Below, piece by piece: positions 9,562 through 19,179 of a stretch of 64,000 nt of DNA. The stretch comes from Carboxydothermus pertinax. GTDB taxonomy: Bacteria > Bacillota > Z-2901 > Carboxydothermales > Carboxydothermaceae. The stretch covers positions 20,142 to 84,141 of the forward strand of contig NZ_BDJK01000011.1 in assembly GCF_001950255.1 (NCBI RefSeq). Direction: 5' to 3'. The translations under genes and the position numbers were made by a program. The number at the start of each line of letters is the position of its first letter. Position 1 is the first letter of the stretch. Below the pieces are notes generated by a model. That model saw only the letters and a list, made by a program, of their open reading frames with translations, did no database searches and was not told the origin of the DNA.

Positions 9562-11526
9562 TTATTCTTTAAATTTAACCTTTTCCTTTAAAAGTTCTCC
9601 TAAATTAAAAGTTAAAGCCTCGTCCTTTGGTATCTCCCGCTGGTATTCCTCTTTTTCTTTTTCTTTAAGCGCTTCTTTCAAAGACAAGGTCATTTTCCGC
9701 TCTAAAGGCTTTAAAGTTAAAACTTTTACTGGAATTTTTTGCCCCTCTTGATATTTCTTTATTAACGGCTCATTTTCCACTTCCGTTTCCCGAGCAGGCA
9801 TATAACCTTCAATACCGGGAAATACCTCCACTATTAAACCATGGCGTAAAATTTTTACCACCGTTCCCTCCAACAAAGCCCCCTCTTTAAGTTCAATAGG
9901 AATTTTTTGCCAGGGATCGGGGGTTAATTGTTTTAAACCCAATCCCACCTTAAGATTTTGCCTGTCTATTTCCAAAACTACCACTTCCACTTCCTGACCG
10001 ACCTGTAAAATCTCTTCCGGCTTTACCTTACGCTGCCAGCTTAAATCTTTGGCCCTCAGTAATCCTTCAATACCGCCAAGGTCTATAAAAACTCCAAAGG
10101 ATAAAATTTTGGTAACTGTTCCTTTAACCCGGTTTCCTTCTTTTAAGGCTAGTATTTTTTCTTGCTTTATTTTTTTCTCCTGTTCCTTTAAATAACTTTT
10201 TTGGTCTAACACTATTCGTTTTTTCGTTGTATCTATTTCCGCAAGGTACGCTGTTATAAGTTCGCCCTTAAGGGTAGTTAAATCTTCTATATAGCCAAGA
10301 GCCGCCAAAGATGCCGGAAGAAAAGCTCTAACCCCAATATCTACTAAAACCCCGCCTTTAACCACCTCAACGACTTTGCCGGTTACGGGTTTTTTATGTT
10401 GATATAAGTCCCTAATTTTTTCAAAAATAACTGCCTCTAAAGCCTTTTTCCGGGATAAAATAAGCCTACCTTCCTCGTCTTCTTTTAAAATATAAACAGG
10501 AAATTCATCCCCTTGGTCTACCACCTCCTGGGGATGAGCATAATTATACCAGGAAAGCTCAGGTAAGGGAATTACACCTTCTCCCTTGGCCCCAATATCC
10601 ACCAATACTTCCTTTTCCAAAACTTTTACTACCTTGCCAGGAACAATTTCCCCTTCTTTTAGCGGTTTAACATCCAAAAGAGCTTTTTCTAAACTTTCTA
10701 ACTGTTCCACTTTTTGCCTAACCTCCTCGATAATCCAGGCGGGGGTCGAGGCTCCCGCTGTTATCCCAATTTTTGTTTTTCCGTAAAACCATTTTGGGTC
10801 TAAATCCGCCGCTTCTTCCACAAGATAGGTAGGGGTACCGGTAGCAGCACAAAGCTGGGCCAGTTTTTTGGTATTGGCGCTGTTTTTACCTCCAACGACC
10901 AGTATTAAATCTACTTCCTGGGCAAGTTTCCGGCTTTCTTCCTGCCGGGTGCGGGTAGCGTGGCAAATGGTGTTAAAAACCTTGACCTCCCCCCCTTTTT
11001 TCTTTAATTCTTCCACCACCTGCCAGAAGTTTTCACTTTTTTGGGTAGTTTGCGCAATGACAGCAATTTTAGGAAAATAAGGTAAAGCTTTAGCTTCTAT
11101 TGCATTTTCCACCACCAGCGCCTGATAACCGCTCCACCCTACAATGCCCTGGACTTCCGGATGCTTCTTATCCCCTACCACTACCACTTGAAAACCTTCT
11201 CTTGTTAATCTTTGGGCAAAACTTTGCGCTTTTTTTACAAAAGGGCAGGTCGCATCTTCAATTTGATATCCTTTGGCTTTAATTTCCTGAAGTTTCTCCG
11301 GGGTTGTCCCGTGGGAACGAATAATTATGATTTTACCATGTCCCTCATCAATATCTTCTACTGGTATAACCCCGGCTTTCTTTAAACGCTCTACCTCCTG
11401 GGGATTGTGGATTAAGGGGCCTAGGGAATAAACTTTAGGATTATTTTCCGTTGCTTTCTGGGCAAGATCAATGGCCCTTTTAACCCCAAAACAAAAGCCG
11501 GCATGTTGGGCAACAATCACTTCCAT
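9562..11526 (-). CDS. ispH-rpsA: IspH-ribosomal protein S1 fusion
   Basis: The N-terminal part (to about residue 280) is 4-hydroxy-3-methylbut-2-enyl diphosphate reductase, the last step of the MEP isoprenoid pathway. Its three iron-sulfur Cys are visible in GFCFGV, DATCPF and NTICHAT. The rest carries four S1 RNA-binding repeats (starting near GEIVPGKVV, KPVTGKVV, GNRVKGTV and GALLEGTV) and matches ribosomal protein S1. Such fusions are known in Clostridia. The ATG at 11526 has a ribosome site (AAGGAG, 8-9 bases away); the frame extends three codons further, but that start would overlap the site. It follows plsC by 12 bases. dxs and ispA are elsewhere in the window. Confidence 0.96.
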   Translation of the reverse strand: MEVIVAQHAGFCFGVKRAIDLAQKATENNPKVYSLGPLIHNPQEVERLKKAGVIPVEDIDEGHGKIIIIRSHGTTPEKLQEIKAKGYQIEDATCPFVKKAQSFAQRLTREGFQVVVVGDKKHPEVQGIVGWSGYQALVVENAIEAKALPYFPKIAVIAQTTQKSENFWQVVEELKKKGGEVKVFNTICHATRTRQEESRKLAQEVDLILVVGGKNSANTKKLAQLCAATGTPTYLVEEAADLDPKWFYGKTKIGITAGASTPAWIIEEVRQKVEQLESLEKALLDVKPLKEGEIVPGKVVKVLEKEVLVDIGAKGEGVIPLPELSWYNYAHPQEVVDQGDEFPVYILKEDEEGRLILSRKKALEAVIFEKIRDLYQHKKPVTGKVVEVVKGGVLVDIGVRAFLPASLAALGYIEDLTTLKGELITAYLAEIDTTKKRIVLDQKSYLKEQEKKIKQEKILALKEGNRVKGTVTKILSFGVFIDLGGIEGLLRAKDLSWQRKVKPEEILQVGQEVEVVVLEIDRQNLKVGLGLKQLTPDPWQKIPIELKEGALLEGTVVKILRHGLIVEVFPGIEGYMPARETEVENEPLIKKYQEGQKIPVKVLTLKPLERKMTLSLKEALKEKEKEEYQREIPKDEALTFNLGELLKEKVKFKE

Positions 11527-11538
11527 GGGCAGCACTCC

Positions 11539-12090
11539 TTAGAGTAATTCTAAGACTTTTTCTCTTAAATATTTTGCCCCTCTTTCTAAGTCATTCTTGG
11601 AGTAGGGAAGGTCGTATATAGGTTTACCAATTACAACTCGGCACCTTTTTAACCCCCGCACATTAATTAAACCCACCGGCAAAACCGGTACCGCCGCTTT
11701 TAAAGCTAAAGACGCTGCACCCTCATGAAACTCCCCTAAAGTTTTAAGCCGTGTCCCTTCGGGAAAAATCCCCACTACTTTGCCGTCTTTTAAATGCCTT
11801 AAGGCTGTTTTTACCGCTGTTAAATCCACTTCATCCCGTTTTACCGGAAAAGCTCCTAATTTCTTGATGATAAAACCTAAAAGGGGAACAGCAAAAAGTT
11901 CTTTTTTTGCCATAAAATAAACCTGATGGGGCAGGGCACAACCTACCGCCACCGGATCTAAATAGCTTTCATGGTTGGCAATCACGATATAGGGACCGGT
12001 TTTCGGTACATTTTCTAAACCTTCCACCCTCATCCCTTTAAAAACCAGCATAAAACACCGGGCTAGAGCCCGGGCAAAGTTATAAAACAT
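11539..12090 (-). CDS. plsC: 1-acyl-sn-glycerol-3-phosphate acyltransferase
   Basis: PlsC adds the second acyl chain to lysophosphatidic acid. The 183-residue protein has the acyltransferase signature NHESYLD (HX4D, near residue 39) and the FPEGTR motif near residue 114. An N-terminal hydrophobic segment fits peripheral membrane attachment. It overlaps the end of cmk by 11 bases, and cmk-plsC-ispH-rpsA is a gene order known in Clostridia. Confidence 0.94.
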   Translation of the reverse strand: MFYNFARALARCFMLVFKGMRVEGLENVPKTGPYIVIANHESYLDPVAVGCALPHQVYFMAKKELFAVPLLGFIIKKLGAFPVKRDEVDLTAVKTALRHLKDGKVVGIFPEGTRLKTLGEFHEGAASLALKAAVPVLPVGLINVRGLKRCRVVIGKPIYDLPYSKNDLERGAKYLREKVLELL

Positions 12091-12748
12091 TCCTCTTCCC
12101 CCTAATTATCCTTAAGAGTGTATCCACCACTTGTTCTATCGAAAGACCAGTAGTATCCACTAAAATCGCATCGGGAGCTTGTTTTAAAGGTGATACCTTC
12201 CGGGTGGTGTCTACTTCATCGCGTTTTAAAACCTCTTTTAAAACTTCTTCATAACTAACAGCAAAACCTTTTGCCTTAAGTTCCTGATACCGCCGTCGGG
12301 CCCGTTCTTCGGGAGAGGCGGTTAAAAAAATTTTTACTTCCGCCTCAGGCATGACCACGGTTCCCATATCGCGACCATCGGCAATTATTTCTCCCCGGGT
12401 GACATATTCCCGCTGAAGCTTAGTTAAATGTTCCCTCACTACCGGTAGGGCAGAAACTTTCGCTACAAGTTCGGAAACCCGAGGGGTTCTTATAACCTCG
12501 GTTATATCCTGACCGTTTAAATAAATTTTTTGTCCATCCTTTTCCGGAATTATTTTCAGATCCATTACTTGCAGCAGTTTTTTAATTTTCTCTTCATCCG
12601 TAAAACTCAAACCTTCCTTTAAAAGTAAAACCGTAACGGCCCGATACATAGCGCCGGTATCAAGATAAGTATAACCAAGCTTTTGGGCTAAGATTTTCGC
12701 AACAGTGCTTTTTCCTGCTCCCGCGGGTCCGTCAATGGCAATTCTCAT
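12080..12748 (-). CDS. cmk: Cytidylate kinase
   Basis: Cmk phosphorylates CMP and dCMP. The 222-residue protein begins with the P-loop GPAGAGKST (residues 7-15), followed by LDTGAMYRAV, DGRDMGTVV and ERARRRYQEL, all standard for bacterial CMP kinases. It starts 3 bases after aroA ends and overlaps plsC, so the operon aroA-cmk-plsC-ispH-rpsA is tightly packed. Confidence 0.97.
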   Translation of the reverse strand: MRIAIDGPAGAGKSTVAKILAQKLGYTYLDTGAMYRAVTVLLLKEGLSFTDEEKIKKLLQVMDLKIIPEKDGQKIYLNGQDITEVIRTPRVSELVAKVSALPVVREHLTKLQREYVTRGEIIADGRDMGTVVMPEAEVKIFLTASPEERARRRYQELKAKGFAVSYEEVLKEVLKRDEVDTTRKVSPLKQAPDAILVDTTGLSIEQVVDTLLRIIRGKRNVL

Positions 12749-12751
12749 AAG

Positions 12752-14035
12752 TTACGCTCCTTCTAAAAGTTTCGTTAATTGGACAAAAAAGTCAGGATAG
12801 GAAATAGCCACCGCCTCAGCATTTAAGATTTCGGTAGAGCCTACCGCCGTTAAACCTAATACTCCTAAAGTCATAGCAATACGATGGTCGTGGTGGGAAT
12901 CGACGATCGTTCCCAAGGGGCGCCGTCCACCGGTTATTTTAAAGCCATCGGGCAGTTCTTCCACCATAACCCCCATTTTACTGAACTCCCCAACTATGCT
13001 TTTAATACGATCCGATTCCTTAATCCGAAGTTCTTCAGCCCCCCGGACCACACTGACCCCTTCGGCATGAGCCATCGCTGCCGCTAAAATAGGAAATTCA
13101 TCAATCATGGCCGGTACTATTTCTGGTGGGACTTCCACCGCCTTTAAAGGAGAAGTAAAAACCTCAATATCCCCCACCGGTTCACCTCCGGTTTCCCGTA
13201 AGTTTAGGAGGTTAATCTTAGCCCCCATTTCCTTTAAAACAGTTAAAAGACCAGTACGGGTAGGATTTAACCCGACATTCTTGAGTAAAAGGTGACTTTC
13301 GGGTACGATTAAAGCCGCAACGATAAAAAAAGCCGCCGACGAAAAATCCCCGGGTACCACTACTTTTTGACCATAAAGCTTTTGCCCCCCGATAATGGCT
13401 ATAGTCTGGCCACTTCTTTCAATTTTTACCCCAAACCCTTCTAACATCCTTTCGGTGTGGTCCCGGGAAAGATTGGGTTCAGTTACCGTAGTGGTGCCCG
13501 AAGCTCGAAGTCCTGCCAGGATTAAAGCGGATTTTACCTGAGCACTAGCTTTTTTTAGCGTAAAATCCCGCCCAACAAGCTTCCCCCCATTTATTGCAAA
13601 GGGAGCGTAGTTCCCCTCGGCTCGGGCAAGAACTTTTGCCCCCATCTGACTTAGGGGCTCTAAAACCCGCTTCATTGGCCGCTGGCGTAAGGATTTATCG
13701 CCAGTAAAAACCGAAACAAAAGGAAAAGTAGCGGCAACTCCAGATAAAAGTCTTATAGTAGTTCCGGAGTTTTCGGCATTGAGGATATCTTTTGGTTCAG
13801 AAAAATTTTGGGCTGTTCCTAAAACCTTCACTTGGTTTTTGCTTCTTGAAATTCTTACCCCGTACTTTTTTAAGCAGTTTAAAGTAGCTAAAGTATCCCG
13901 GGCCACCAGAAAGTTTTCTATTTCGGTAATTCCTTCCGCCAAAGCTCCAAAAATTAAAGCCCGATGGGAGATCGACTTATCCCCGGGAACCGTTAATTCC
14001 CCTTTTAAGCCAGATTTAGCTAAAGTCACTTTCAT
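12752..14035 (-). CDS. aroA: 3-phosphoshikimate 1-carboxyvinyltransferase (EPSP synthase)
   Basis: AroA joins phosphoenolpyruvate and shikimate 3-phosphate, the sixth step of the shikimate pathway. The 427-residue protein has PGDKSISHRALI near residue 18, ENSGTTIRLL near 88 with the phosphate-binding residues, GDKSLRQRPM near 113, and the late DHRIAMTLG motif. The sequence GDKSISHRA is typical of class II enzymes. It follows hisC by 13 bases. Confidence 0.97.
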   Translation of the reverse strand: MKVTLAKSGLKGELTVPGDKSISHRALIFGALAEGITEIENFLVARDTLATLNCLKKYGVRISRSKNQVKVLGTAQNFSEPKDILNAENSGTTIRLLSGVAATFPFVSVFTGDKSLRQRPMKRVLEPLSQMGAKVLARAEGNYAPFAINGGKLVGRDFTLKKASAQVKSALILAGLRASGTTTVTEPNLSRDHTERMLEGFGVKIERSGQTIAIIGGQKLYGQKVVVPGDFSSAAFFIVAALIVPESHLLLKNVGLNPTRTGLLTVLKEMGAKINLLNLRETGGEPVGDIEVFTSPLKAVEVPPEIVPAMIDEFPILAAAMAHAEGVSVVRGAEELRIKESDRIKSIVGEFSKMGVMVEELPDGFKITGGRRPLGTIVDSHHDHRIAMTLGVLGLTAVGSTEILNAEAVAISYPDFFVQLTKLLEGA

Positions 14036-14048
14036 CTTCCAAAACCCC

Positions 14049-15137
14049 TTAAATTTTTTCTAAGACTACCCTAAGCTCATTTAAAAACCGTTTATTTTGG
14101 GAAGGAGTACCTACTGTTACCCTAATCCAGTCGTCCATGCCAAAAATATCCCCCGAGCGGACAATCACCCCTCGCTTTAATAATTCCCGAAAAACAATTT
14201 GGGACGGTTTTCCTGTTTTAACCATCAAAAAGTTTGCTGCTGAAGGGATATAGGCTAAACCCAGCTTCTTTAATTCACCGTAAATATATTCTTTTCCACT
14301 ATTGGTATTTTTCACCACTTCAGCAACAAATTCTTCATCGTCTAGAGCTGCCAGAGCCGCTCGCTGGGCAAGAAAGTTAACGTTAAAAGGCGGGCGTAAA
14401 CTATTAATTGCTTTGGCTAGCTCAGCTGGTGCAAAGCCATAGCCAATTCGCAACCCGGCTAAGCCGTAAGCCTTGGAAAAAGTTCTTAAAACTACTATGT
14501 TGGGGCGTTTTTGGAAATAATTAAACCCATCGGGATAATCAGGATTAACTTTGGCAAATTCAAAGTAAGCTTCGTCAAGTACAATCGTAACGTTAGGCGG
14601 TACCTCATTTAAAAACTGTTCCAACTCCGTTTGGGTTATATACGTGCCGGTAGGGTTATTGGGATTGCAAAGGTAGATAAGTTTAGTTTTTTCGTTAATC
14701 GCCCTAACCATGGCTTCTAAGTCTAAGCGGTGCTCTTTTAAGGGTATTTCCCGGGCTACCCCACTCATCATCGTTACCACCGGTTCATACCGGGGAAAGC
14801 TCGGAACCGGCATGACCGCTTCATCACCAGGATCAATTAAGGTCATCGCTAAAAACATTACCAGTTCATCGGAACCGTTTCCGAGGATAATTTGGTCTAA
14901 GGCTACTCCATATTTAACCGCAATTTTCTCTTTAAGACGAAAAGCCCCCCCATCGGGGTAATAATTAATTTGCTCTACCGCTTCTTTAATAGCCTCGGCC
15001 ACTTTGGGAGAAATGCCCCAGAGGTTTTCGTTGGAAGCAAGTTTGTCAATATTGGTAATTCCAAGCTCCCGTTCTACCTCTTCAATAGGCTTTCCCGCCA
15101 CATAAGGTTTTAAATTTTGCACACTTTTTCTAACCAT
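14049..15137 (-). CDS. hisC: Histidinol-phosphate aminotransferase
   Basis: A fold-type I PLP aminotransferase of 362 residues with LGNGSDELV, YLCNPNNPTGT, LDEAYFEF and the PLP-Lys motif FSKAYGLAGLRIGY. It is assigned as HisC. Its position among aromatic amino-acid genes makes a dual role in phenylalanine/tyrosine transamination possible, as in some Firmicutes; sequence alone does not settle this. It begins a transcription segment after the aroF terminator. Confidence 0.9.
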   Translation of the reverse strand: MVRKSVQNLKPYVAGKPIEEVERELGITNIDKLASNENLWGISPKVAEAIKEAVEQINYYPDGGAFRLKEKIAVKYGVALDQIILGNGSDELVMFLAMTLIDPGDEAVMPVPSFPRYEPVVTMMSGVAREIPLKEHRLDLEAMVRAINEKTKLIYLCNPNNPTGTYITQTELEQFLNEVPPNVTIVLDEAYFEFAKVNPDYPDGFNYFQKRPNIVVLRTFSKAYGLAGLRIGYGFAPAELAKAINSLRPPFNVNFLAQRAALAALDDEEFVAEVVKNTNSGKEYIYGELKKLGLAYIPSAANFLMVKTGKPSQIVFRELLKRGVIVRSGDIFGMDDWIRVTVGTPSQNKRFLNELRVVLEKI

Positions 15138-15162
15138 CCTGCCGCTCCCCCTTTTTAAATTT

Positions 15163-15193
15163 GAAAAAAAGCCGAAAGCTAAACGCTTTGGCT
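15163..15193 (-). terminator. Probable terminator of aroF
   Basis: On the minus strand, AGCCAAAGC pairs with GCTTTCGGCT (one bulged base) around a 5-base loop containing the aroF stop codon, followed by seven Us. It would separate trpG-aroF from hisC-aroA. Confidence 0.6.
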
Positions 15194-15982
15194 TTTAAAC
15201 CTTTTAATTACAGACATTAACTTTTTAAATTCTTCATAATCTAAAGATTGACGCCCATCGGATAAAGCTTCCTCGGGATGGGGATGTACTTCCACCATAA
15301 TCCCATCGGCCCCGGCGGCAAGCGCCCCTAAAGCAACTCGACCTACCAATTCGCTACGGCCGGTAGCATGAGAAGGGTCCGCAATTACCGGCAAATGGGT
15401 TAAATCTAAAGCGGCAACCATGCCGGCAAGATCAAAGGTATTCCGGGTGTAATCTTCAAAGGTGCGGATACCCCGCTCACACAAAATTACCTGTTCGTTG
15501 CCACTATTTACGATATACTCTGCTGCTAAAAACCACTCTTTAATCGTTGCTGCTAAACCCCGTTTTAATAAAACCGGTTTATCTACTAGGCCCACTTCCT
15601 TTAATAAAGTAAAATTTTGCATGTTCCGGCTACCAATTTGCAAGATGTCCGCATATTTCCCCACAATTTCTACATCCCGGGGGTCCATAACTTCGGTAAC
15701 TACCGGAAGTCCTGTGATTTCCCGGGCTTTGGCTAAAATTTTTAATCCCTCTACCCCAAGCCCAGAAAAAGCATAGGGAGAGGTTCGGGGCTTAAACGCA
15801 CCACCCCTTAAAATTTGCACTCCCGCTTCTTTTAAAAATAATGCTTCCGCTATATACTCTTCTTCCCCTTCTACCGCACAGGGGCCAGCAATAATCACGG
15901 GGTCACCATTTCCGATCTTGACATCTTTTACTGTAATGACAGTTTTTTTACTTTTACTTTTCCGGCTGACTTTTAGCTCCAT
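15179..15982 (-). CDS. aroF: 3-deoxy-7-phosphoheptulonate synthase (DAHP synthase)
   Basis: DAHP synthase condenses phosphoenolpyruvate and erythrose 4-phosphate, the first committed step of the shikimate pathway. The 267-residue type I-beta protein has AGPCAVEG near residue 32, [16 protein letters not shown] near 59, LKRG near 138 and ADPSHATG near 201. It lacks the N-terminal ferredoxin-like regulatory domain of the Thermotoga enzyme and any chorismate-mutase domain, so it is probably not feedback-inhibited through those modules. A separate AroH lies two genes away. It overlaps trpG by 10 bases. Confidence 0.95.
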   Translation of the reverse strand: MELKVSRKSKSKKTVITVKDVKIGNGDPVIIAGPCAVEGEEEYIAEALFLKEAGVQILRGGAFKPRTSPYAFSGLGVEGLKILAKAREITGLPVVTEVMDPRDVEIVGKYADILQIGSRNMQNFTLLKEVGLVDKPVLLKRGLAATIKEWFLAAEYIVNSGNEQVILCERGIRTFEDYTRNTFDLAGMVAALDLTHLPVIADPSHATGRSELVGRVALGALAAGADGIMVEVHPHPEEALSDGRQSLDYEEFKKLMSVIKRFKSQSV

Positions 15983-16557
15983 CGTTCCACCCCCTTGCGG
16001 TAAACCTCTAAGAAATTCTTTAAAAGGGTAAGCCCATGCTCGGTAAGAATTGCCTCGGGATGAAATTGCACCCCTTCAATGGGAAAAATCTTATGCCTTA
16101 AGCCCATAATTTCGCCTTCAGCGGTTTTAGCAGAAATAATTAGCTCTAAACCACGAGGCAATTCTACAATTAACGAATGATAGCGGGTAGCTAAAAAAGG
16201 CGAAGGAATTCCTTTAAAAATCCTTTGACCATCGTGGAAAACCGGAGAAATTTTCCCGTGCATTGGTCGTTTTGCTCTTACTACCCTCCCGCCAAAGACC
16301 TGACCTATTGCTTGATGCCCAAGGCACACTCCCAGAATAGGAAAGTAAGGCAGGCTTTTTATCACCTCAAGGCTTATCCCCGCTTCCTTGGGAGTACAGG
16401 GTCCTGGAGAAATCACGATGTAATTGGGATTTAACTCTAATATTTCCGGTATCGTTATTTTATCATTACGATAAACCGTTACCTGCTCACCAAGAATCTG
16501 AAAGTATTGAACAAGATTATAGGTAAAGGAATCGTAGTTGTCAATAAGTAAAAGCAA
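15973..16557 (-). CDS. trpG: Glutamine amidotransferase TrpG/PabA
   Basis: This class I glutamine amidotransferase supplies ammonia to anthranilate or aminodeoxychorismate synthase. The 194-residue protein has [13 protein letters not shown] at the N-terminus, the nucleophile motif [10 protein letters not shown] near residue 79, and the late FHPEAIL motif carrying the His-Glu pair. The large subunit (TrpE or PabB) is not in the window, so tryptophan versus folate use cannot be decided. It probably shares an operon with aroF. Confidence 0.93.
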   Translation of the reverse strand: MLLLIDNYDSFTYNLVQYFQILGEQVTVYRNDKITIPEILELNPNYIVISPGPCTPKEAGISLEVIKSLPYFPILGVCLGHQAIGQVFGGRVVRAKRPMHGKISPVFHDGQRIFKGIPSPFLATRYHSLIVELPRGLELIISAKTAEGEIMGLRHKIFPIEGVQFHPEAILTEHGLTLLKNFLEVYRKGVERWS

Positions 16558-16592
16558 GTTAACCCCTTCTTTAAGGCTAGCTCTAATAAAAC

Positions 16593-16946
16593 TTAGGCTA
16601 AATCCCGGCGGAGTTTTAGAGCCTCTTTTAAATAAACATGTTTTATTCCGTCACCCTCATTAACTTGGGCCAAAATTAAGACCCGAATTACCCGGGGCAA
16701 GCTATTTACAACATTAGGTTCCTGGGCTGACATTAAAGGAACATCCTTTAACCCAAATTCCCGGGCAAACTTAGCAGGATAAGCAGTAACTAAATCGGCG
16801 GTTTGGGTAAAGAAAACTGCCGTTATCTTTTCCCGGGAAAGTTTGTTCTCTTGAAAAATAGCCGCAAGTAATTCAACTGTTGCCTCTTTTATAGCATCGG
16901 GAGTATCCCTTTCCACGGAAATAGCTCCCCGAATACCTTTCAGCAT
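16593..16946 (-). CDS. aroH: Chorismate mutase, AroH type
   Basis: Converts chorismate to prephenate for phenylalanine and tyrosine. The 117-residue size and the motifs [11 protein letters not shown] (N-terminus), [15 protein letters not shown] and the late [14 protein letters not shown] match the trimeric Bacillus AroH fold rather than the helical AroQ type. It lies 11 bases downstream of the HutP-like gene and 35 bases before trpG. Confidence 0.95.
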   Translation of the reverse strand: MLKGIRGAISVERDTPDAIKEATVELLAAIFQENKLSREKITAVFFTQTADLVTAYPAKFAREFGLKDVPLMSAQEPNVVNSLPRVIRVLILAQVNEGDGIKHVYLKEALKLRRDLA

Positions 16947-16957
16947 TAAATCCCCCC

Positions 16958-17374
16958 TTAGGGAACTGCCCGGTGTCCAAGGCCAACTCCAACCTCATCT
17001 AAATGGAGAAGTCCTACGCCAAAAAAGACCGCTACCGCCACGTGGTCCTGATAACGGGCAATCCCAATTTTCCCTCCTACATTTAAACCTAGAGCTTTGG
17101 CCATAAGCTGGGAAATCGCCTCGCGAGTAGCACCGGCTACAGCACCTTCATCGGCATGGGTTTCTTTTATAACTCCTTCGCGTTTAGCAGCCACAACAGC
17201 CCGCTCCACAATTTTATTAACCGCAGAAATAAAGTCACCGCCGTAATCAACCGCTGCTGCCCGGATATTTTCCTGGGCAAGTTTTGATTTTAATTCCTTT
17301 TCTTCCTCGCGAGTTTCGGTTAAAGCCATCATCAATGCTGCTTTGGCAGCTTTTTTACTGCCGATATTTGGCAT
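16958..17374 (-). CDS. HutP-family protein
   Basis: The protein (about 138 residues from the ATG at 17374) resembles HutP, the histidine- and Mg-dependent RNA-binding antiterminator of the Bacillus hut operon. The end GVGLGHRAVP aligns with the family's C-terminal GVGINHI. The two other metal-ligand His of Bacillus HutP, recalled as SHALYH, seem replaced here by GAVAG, so ligand binding may differ. A strong GAGGAGGG ribosome site precedes 17374; an in-frame start 20 codons upstream lacks one. No histidine-degradation genes are near; it sits directly before aroH-trpG-aroF. Confidence 0.75.
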   Translation of the reverse strand: MPNIGSKKAAKAALMMALTETREEEKELKSKLAQENIRAAAVDYGGDFISAVNKIVERAVVAAKREGVIKETHADEGAVAGATREAISQLMAKALGLNVGGKIGIARYQDHVAVAVFFGVGLLHLDEVGVGLGHRAVP

Positions 17375-17441
17375 ATTGACCCTCCTCAACAAACTTTCAA
17401 AATCAATTATACACGCAAAAACTTCATAAACCAATTAATTT

Positions 17442-18626
17442 TTAACTTTTACCAGCTAAAAATCCAGTAGAAAAAGCCATCTGCAAGTTAAAACCACCCG
17501 ATTCGCCATGACAATCAATTATTTCCCCGGCTAAATAAAGGCCTTTTATAATTTTTGATTCCATTGTTGAAGGATTAATTTCCCGAACCTCCACCCCTCC
17601 TGCCGTGACATAAGCTGCCTCTAAAGGCAAGGTATCAACCAAGGTAAAAGGGGTAGCTTTTAAAGCTTCGCTTAGCTTACGAAGGGTTTTGGGAGCAGTA
17701 GCTTTTACCGTATTTCCAGGATTTAAGCCGAAATGTATTAAAAGCCACTCCCTAAGCTTTTCCGGAAGTTTCAGGGGCAAAGCATTTTTTAATATTTTAT
17801 TTCCTGCATTTATCATTAAGTTAGTTAATTCTTCAGGTGAATATTCGGGGCAAAAATCAATCTTAATTTCTACTTCCTTTAAATTTTGCGGTATATAACA
17901 GCTAAGATTTAATACCGCCGGGCCCGAAACCCCAAAATGGGTAAAAAGGATCGGCCCTCGTTTTGTTTTAAGCTTTTTTCCCGAAGATAACAGGGTTAAA
18001 TCTACATTGTTTAAGGAAATACCGCTTAAATCAGCTACCTTTTCCTTAAGTTTTAAAGGTACTAAAGCAGGGCGCAAAGGAATTATATTATGCCCTAATT
18101 TTTTCAGCAACAATATACCATCCCCGGAACTGCCAGTTTGGGGAAAAGAGGCCCCGCCAGTTGCAATGACTACTTTATCCGCAAAGTAGTCGTTATCTTT
18201 TGTCCGAACGCCAAGGATTTTAGCATCAGAAACTATGAGATCGATTACTTTTTGGTTGAAAAATATTTTAACCCCTTTTTTTACCAAAAGCCTTTCAAAG
18301 AGTTTTACGATATCTTTAGCTCGGTCGCTGGCAGGAAAAATTTTTTTCTCCTCAACTTTTAAACTTAAGCCCTGTTGGGTAAAAAATGTTATTAAATCTT
18401 CATTGGTAAAAGTAAAAAGCGCTTTTTTTAAAAACTTTCCGTTATGGTAATACTCCAAAAACTCGTTAATTGGAGTTAAATTGGTAATATTTCCCCGTCC
18501 GTTCCCAGTAAGCCCCAGTTTTTTTCCCAGCGAATCGGTCTTTTCTAATAAAATTACTTCTCCCGAGGAATTTAAAGCCGCCATCATACCGGCGGCTCCC
18601 CCTCCAACAACTACAGTCCTTTTCAT
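17442..18626 (-). CDS. BaiN/HI0933-like FAD-dependent oxidoreductase
   Basis: A 394-residue flavoprotein with the dinucleotide motif VVGGGAAGMMAAL at residues 6-18, GNGRGNITN near 62, VIATGGASFPQTGSSGDG near 151-168, and the late YLAGEIIDCHGESGGFNLQ that closes the FAD site. These are the hallmarks of the HI0933/BaiN family, whose physiological substrate is usually unknown. It lies 2 bases after the gene at 18629. Cytosolic, general reductase role inferred only. Confidence 0.85.
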   Translation of the reverse strand: MKRTVVVGGGAAGMMAALNSSGEVILLEKTDSLGKKLGLTGNGRGNITNLTPINEFLEYYHNGKFLKKALFTFTNEDLITFFTQQGLSLKVEEKKIFPASDRAKDIVKLFERLLVKKGVKIFFNQKVIDLIVSDAKILGVRTKDNDYFADKVVIATGGASFPQTGSSGDGILLLKKLGHNIIPLRPALVPLKLKEKVADLSGISLNNVDLTLLSSGKKLKTKRGPILFTHFGVSGPAVLNLSCYIPQNLKEVEIKIDFCPEYSPEELTNLMINAGNKILKNALPLKLPEKLREWLLIHFGLNPGNTVKATAPKTLRKLSEALKATPFTLVDTLPLEAAYVTAGGVEVREINPSTMESKIIKGLYLAGEIIDCHGESGGFNLQMAFSTGFLAGKS

Positions 18627-18628
18627 TT

Positions 18629-19060
18629 TTACTTCCCCAGATATTTTTTTTCAATAAATTCTCTTAAGCGGTTGATCTCCTCTACCAGGCGAAAAATCAT
18701 TTTTTCCGCTTCATTTTTGCTTAAGACAAGTTCTTGGGGCTCAAAAATTTCTATTTTTTTAAATTCCTCCGTTGCCACAAAACGGATTAAGTCCTCTAAA
18801 CTATCGGCTTTTAAAGTAATTAAAACCGGAGCAAAAGACACCTCGGCGTTAGTAAGCTCATCAAAGACCGTATAAATATCCACCCCGATATCTATATCTT
18901 CGACAGTAATCCCCTGAAACGGAAGATTTCTAAGCTTTGCCACTTGACTTTCCCTGATTTCTTCCGCCATTTTATCCGAAGTTTTTCCACCAAGAAGAAA
19001 TTTGGTTTTACCTCTGGCTTTGTAGTCAAAGCGAACACGAGCAAGTATTTCGTTTTTCAT
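18629..19060 (-). CDS. Hypothetical protein, 143 residues
   Basis: No recognised family. The protein is soluble and rich in Lys and Glu, with a possible helical C-terminus (from about residue 110). It is the first gene of a minus-strand unit with the BaiN-like flavoprotein, spaced by only 2 bases. An AGGGA ribosome site lies before the ATG. It is divergent from the plus-strand gene at 19180, and the 119-base gap must hold promoters for both, though none is clear by eye. Confidence 0.6.
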   Translation of the reverse strand: MKNEILARVRFDYKARGKTKFLLGGKTSDKMAEEIRESQVAKLRNLPFQGITVEDIDIGVDIYTVFDELTNAEVSFAPVLITLKADSLEDLIRFVATEEFKKIEIFEPQELVLSKNEAEKMIFRLVEEINRLREFIEKKYLGK

Positions 19061-19179
19061 CGATTTCCCTCCTTGCCTTTTGGTATTCGCTTTTTTCCTA
19101 AAAAATCCTGCCTTTTTGCTACATTATCTGAACTCCTTTTGAGAAAAGCTATTAAAAAGACCTTTTTAGGAGGGGTACT

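Noticed and set aside
17375-17434. An upstream start for the HutP-like gene
   Set aside because: The internal ATG at 17374 has GAGGAGGG; the longer form has no site and a non-family N-terminus.
19061-19179. Promoters in the divergent gap
   Set aside because: No pair of boxes with proper spacing was convincing on either strand.
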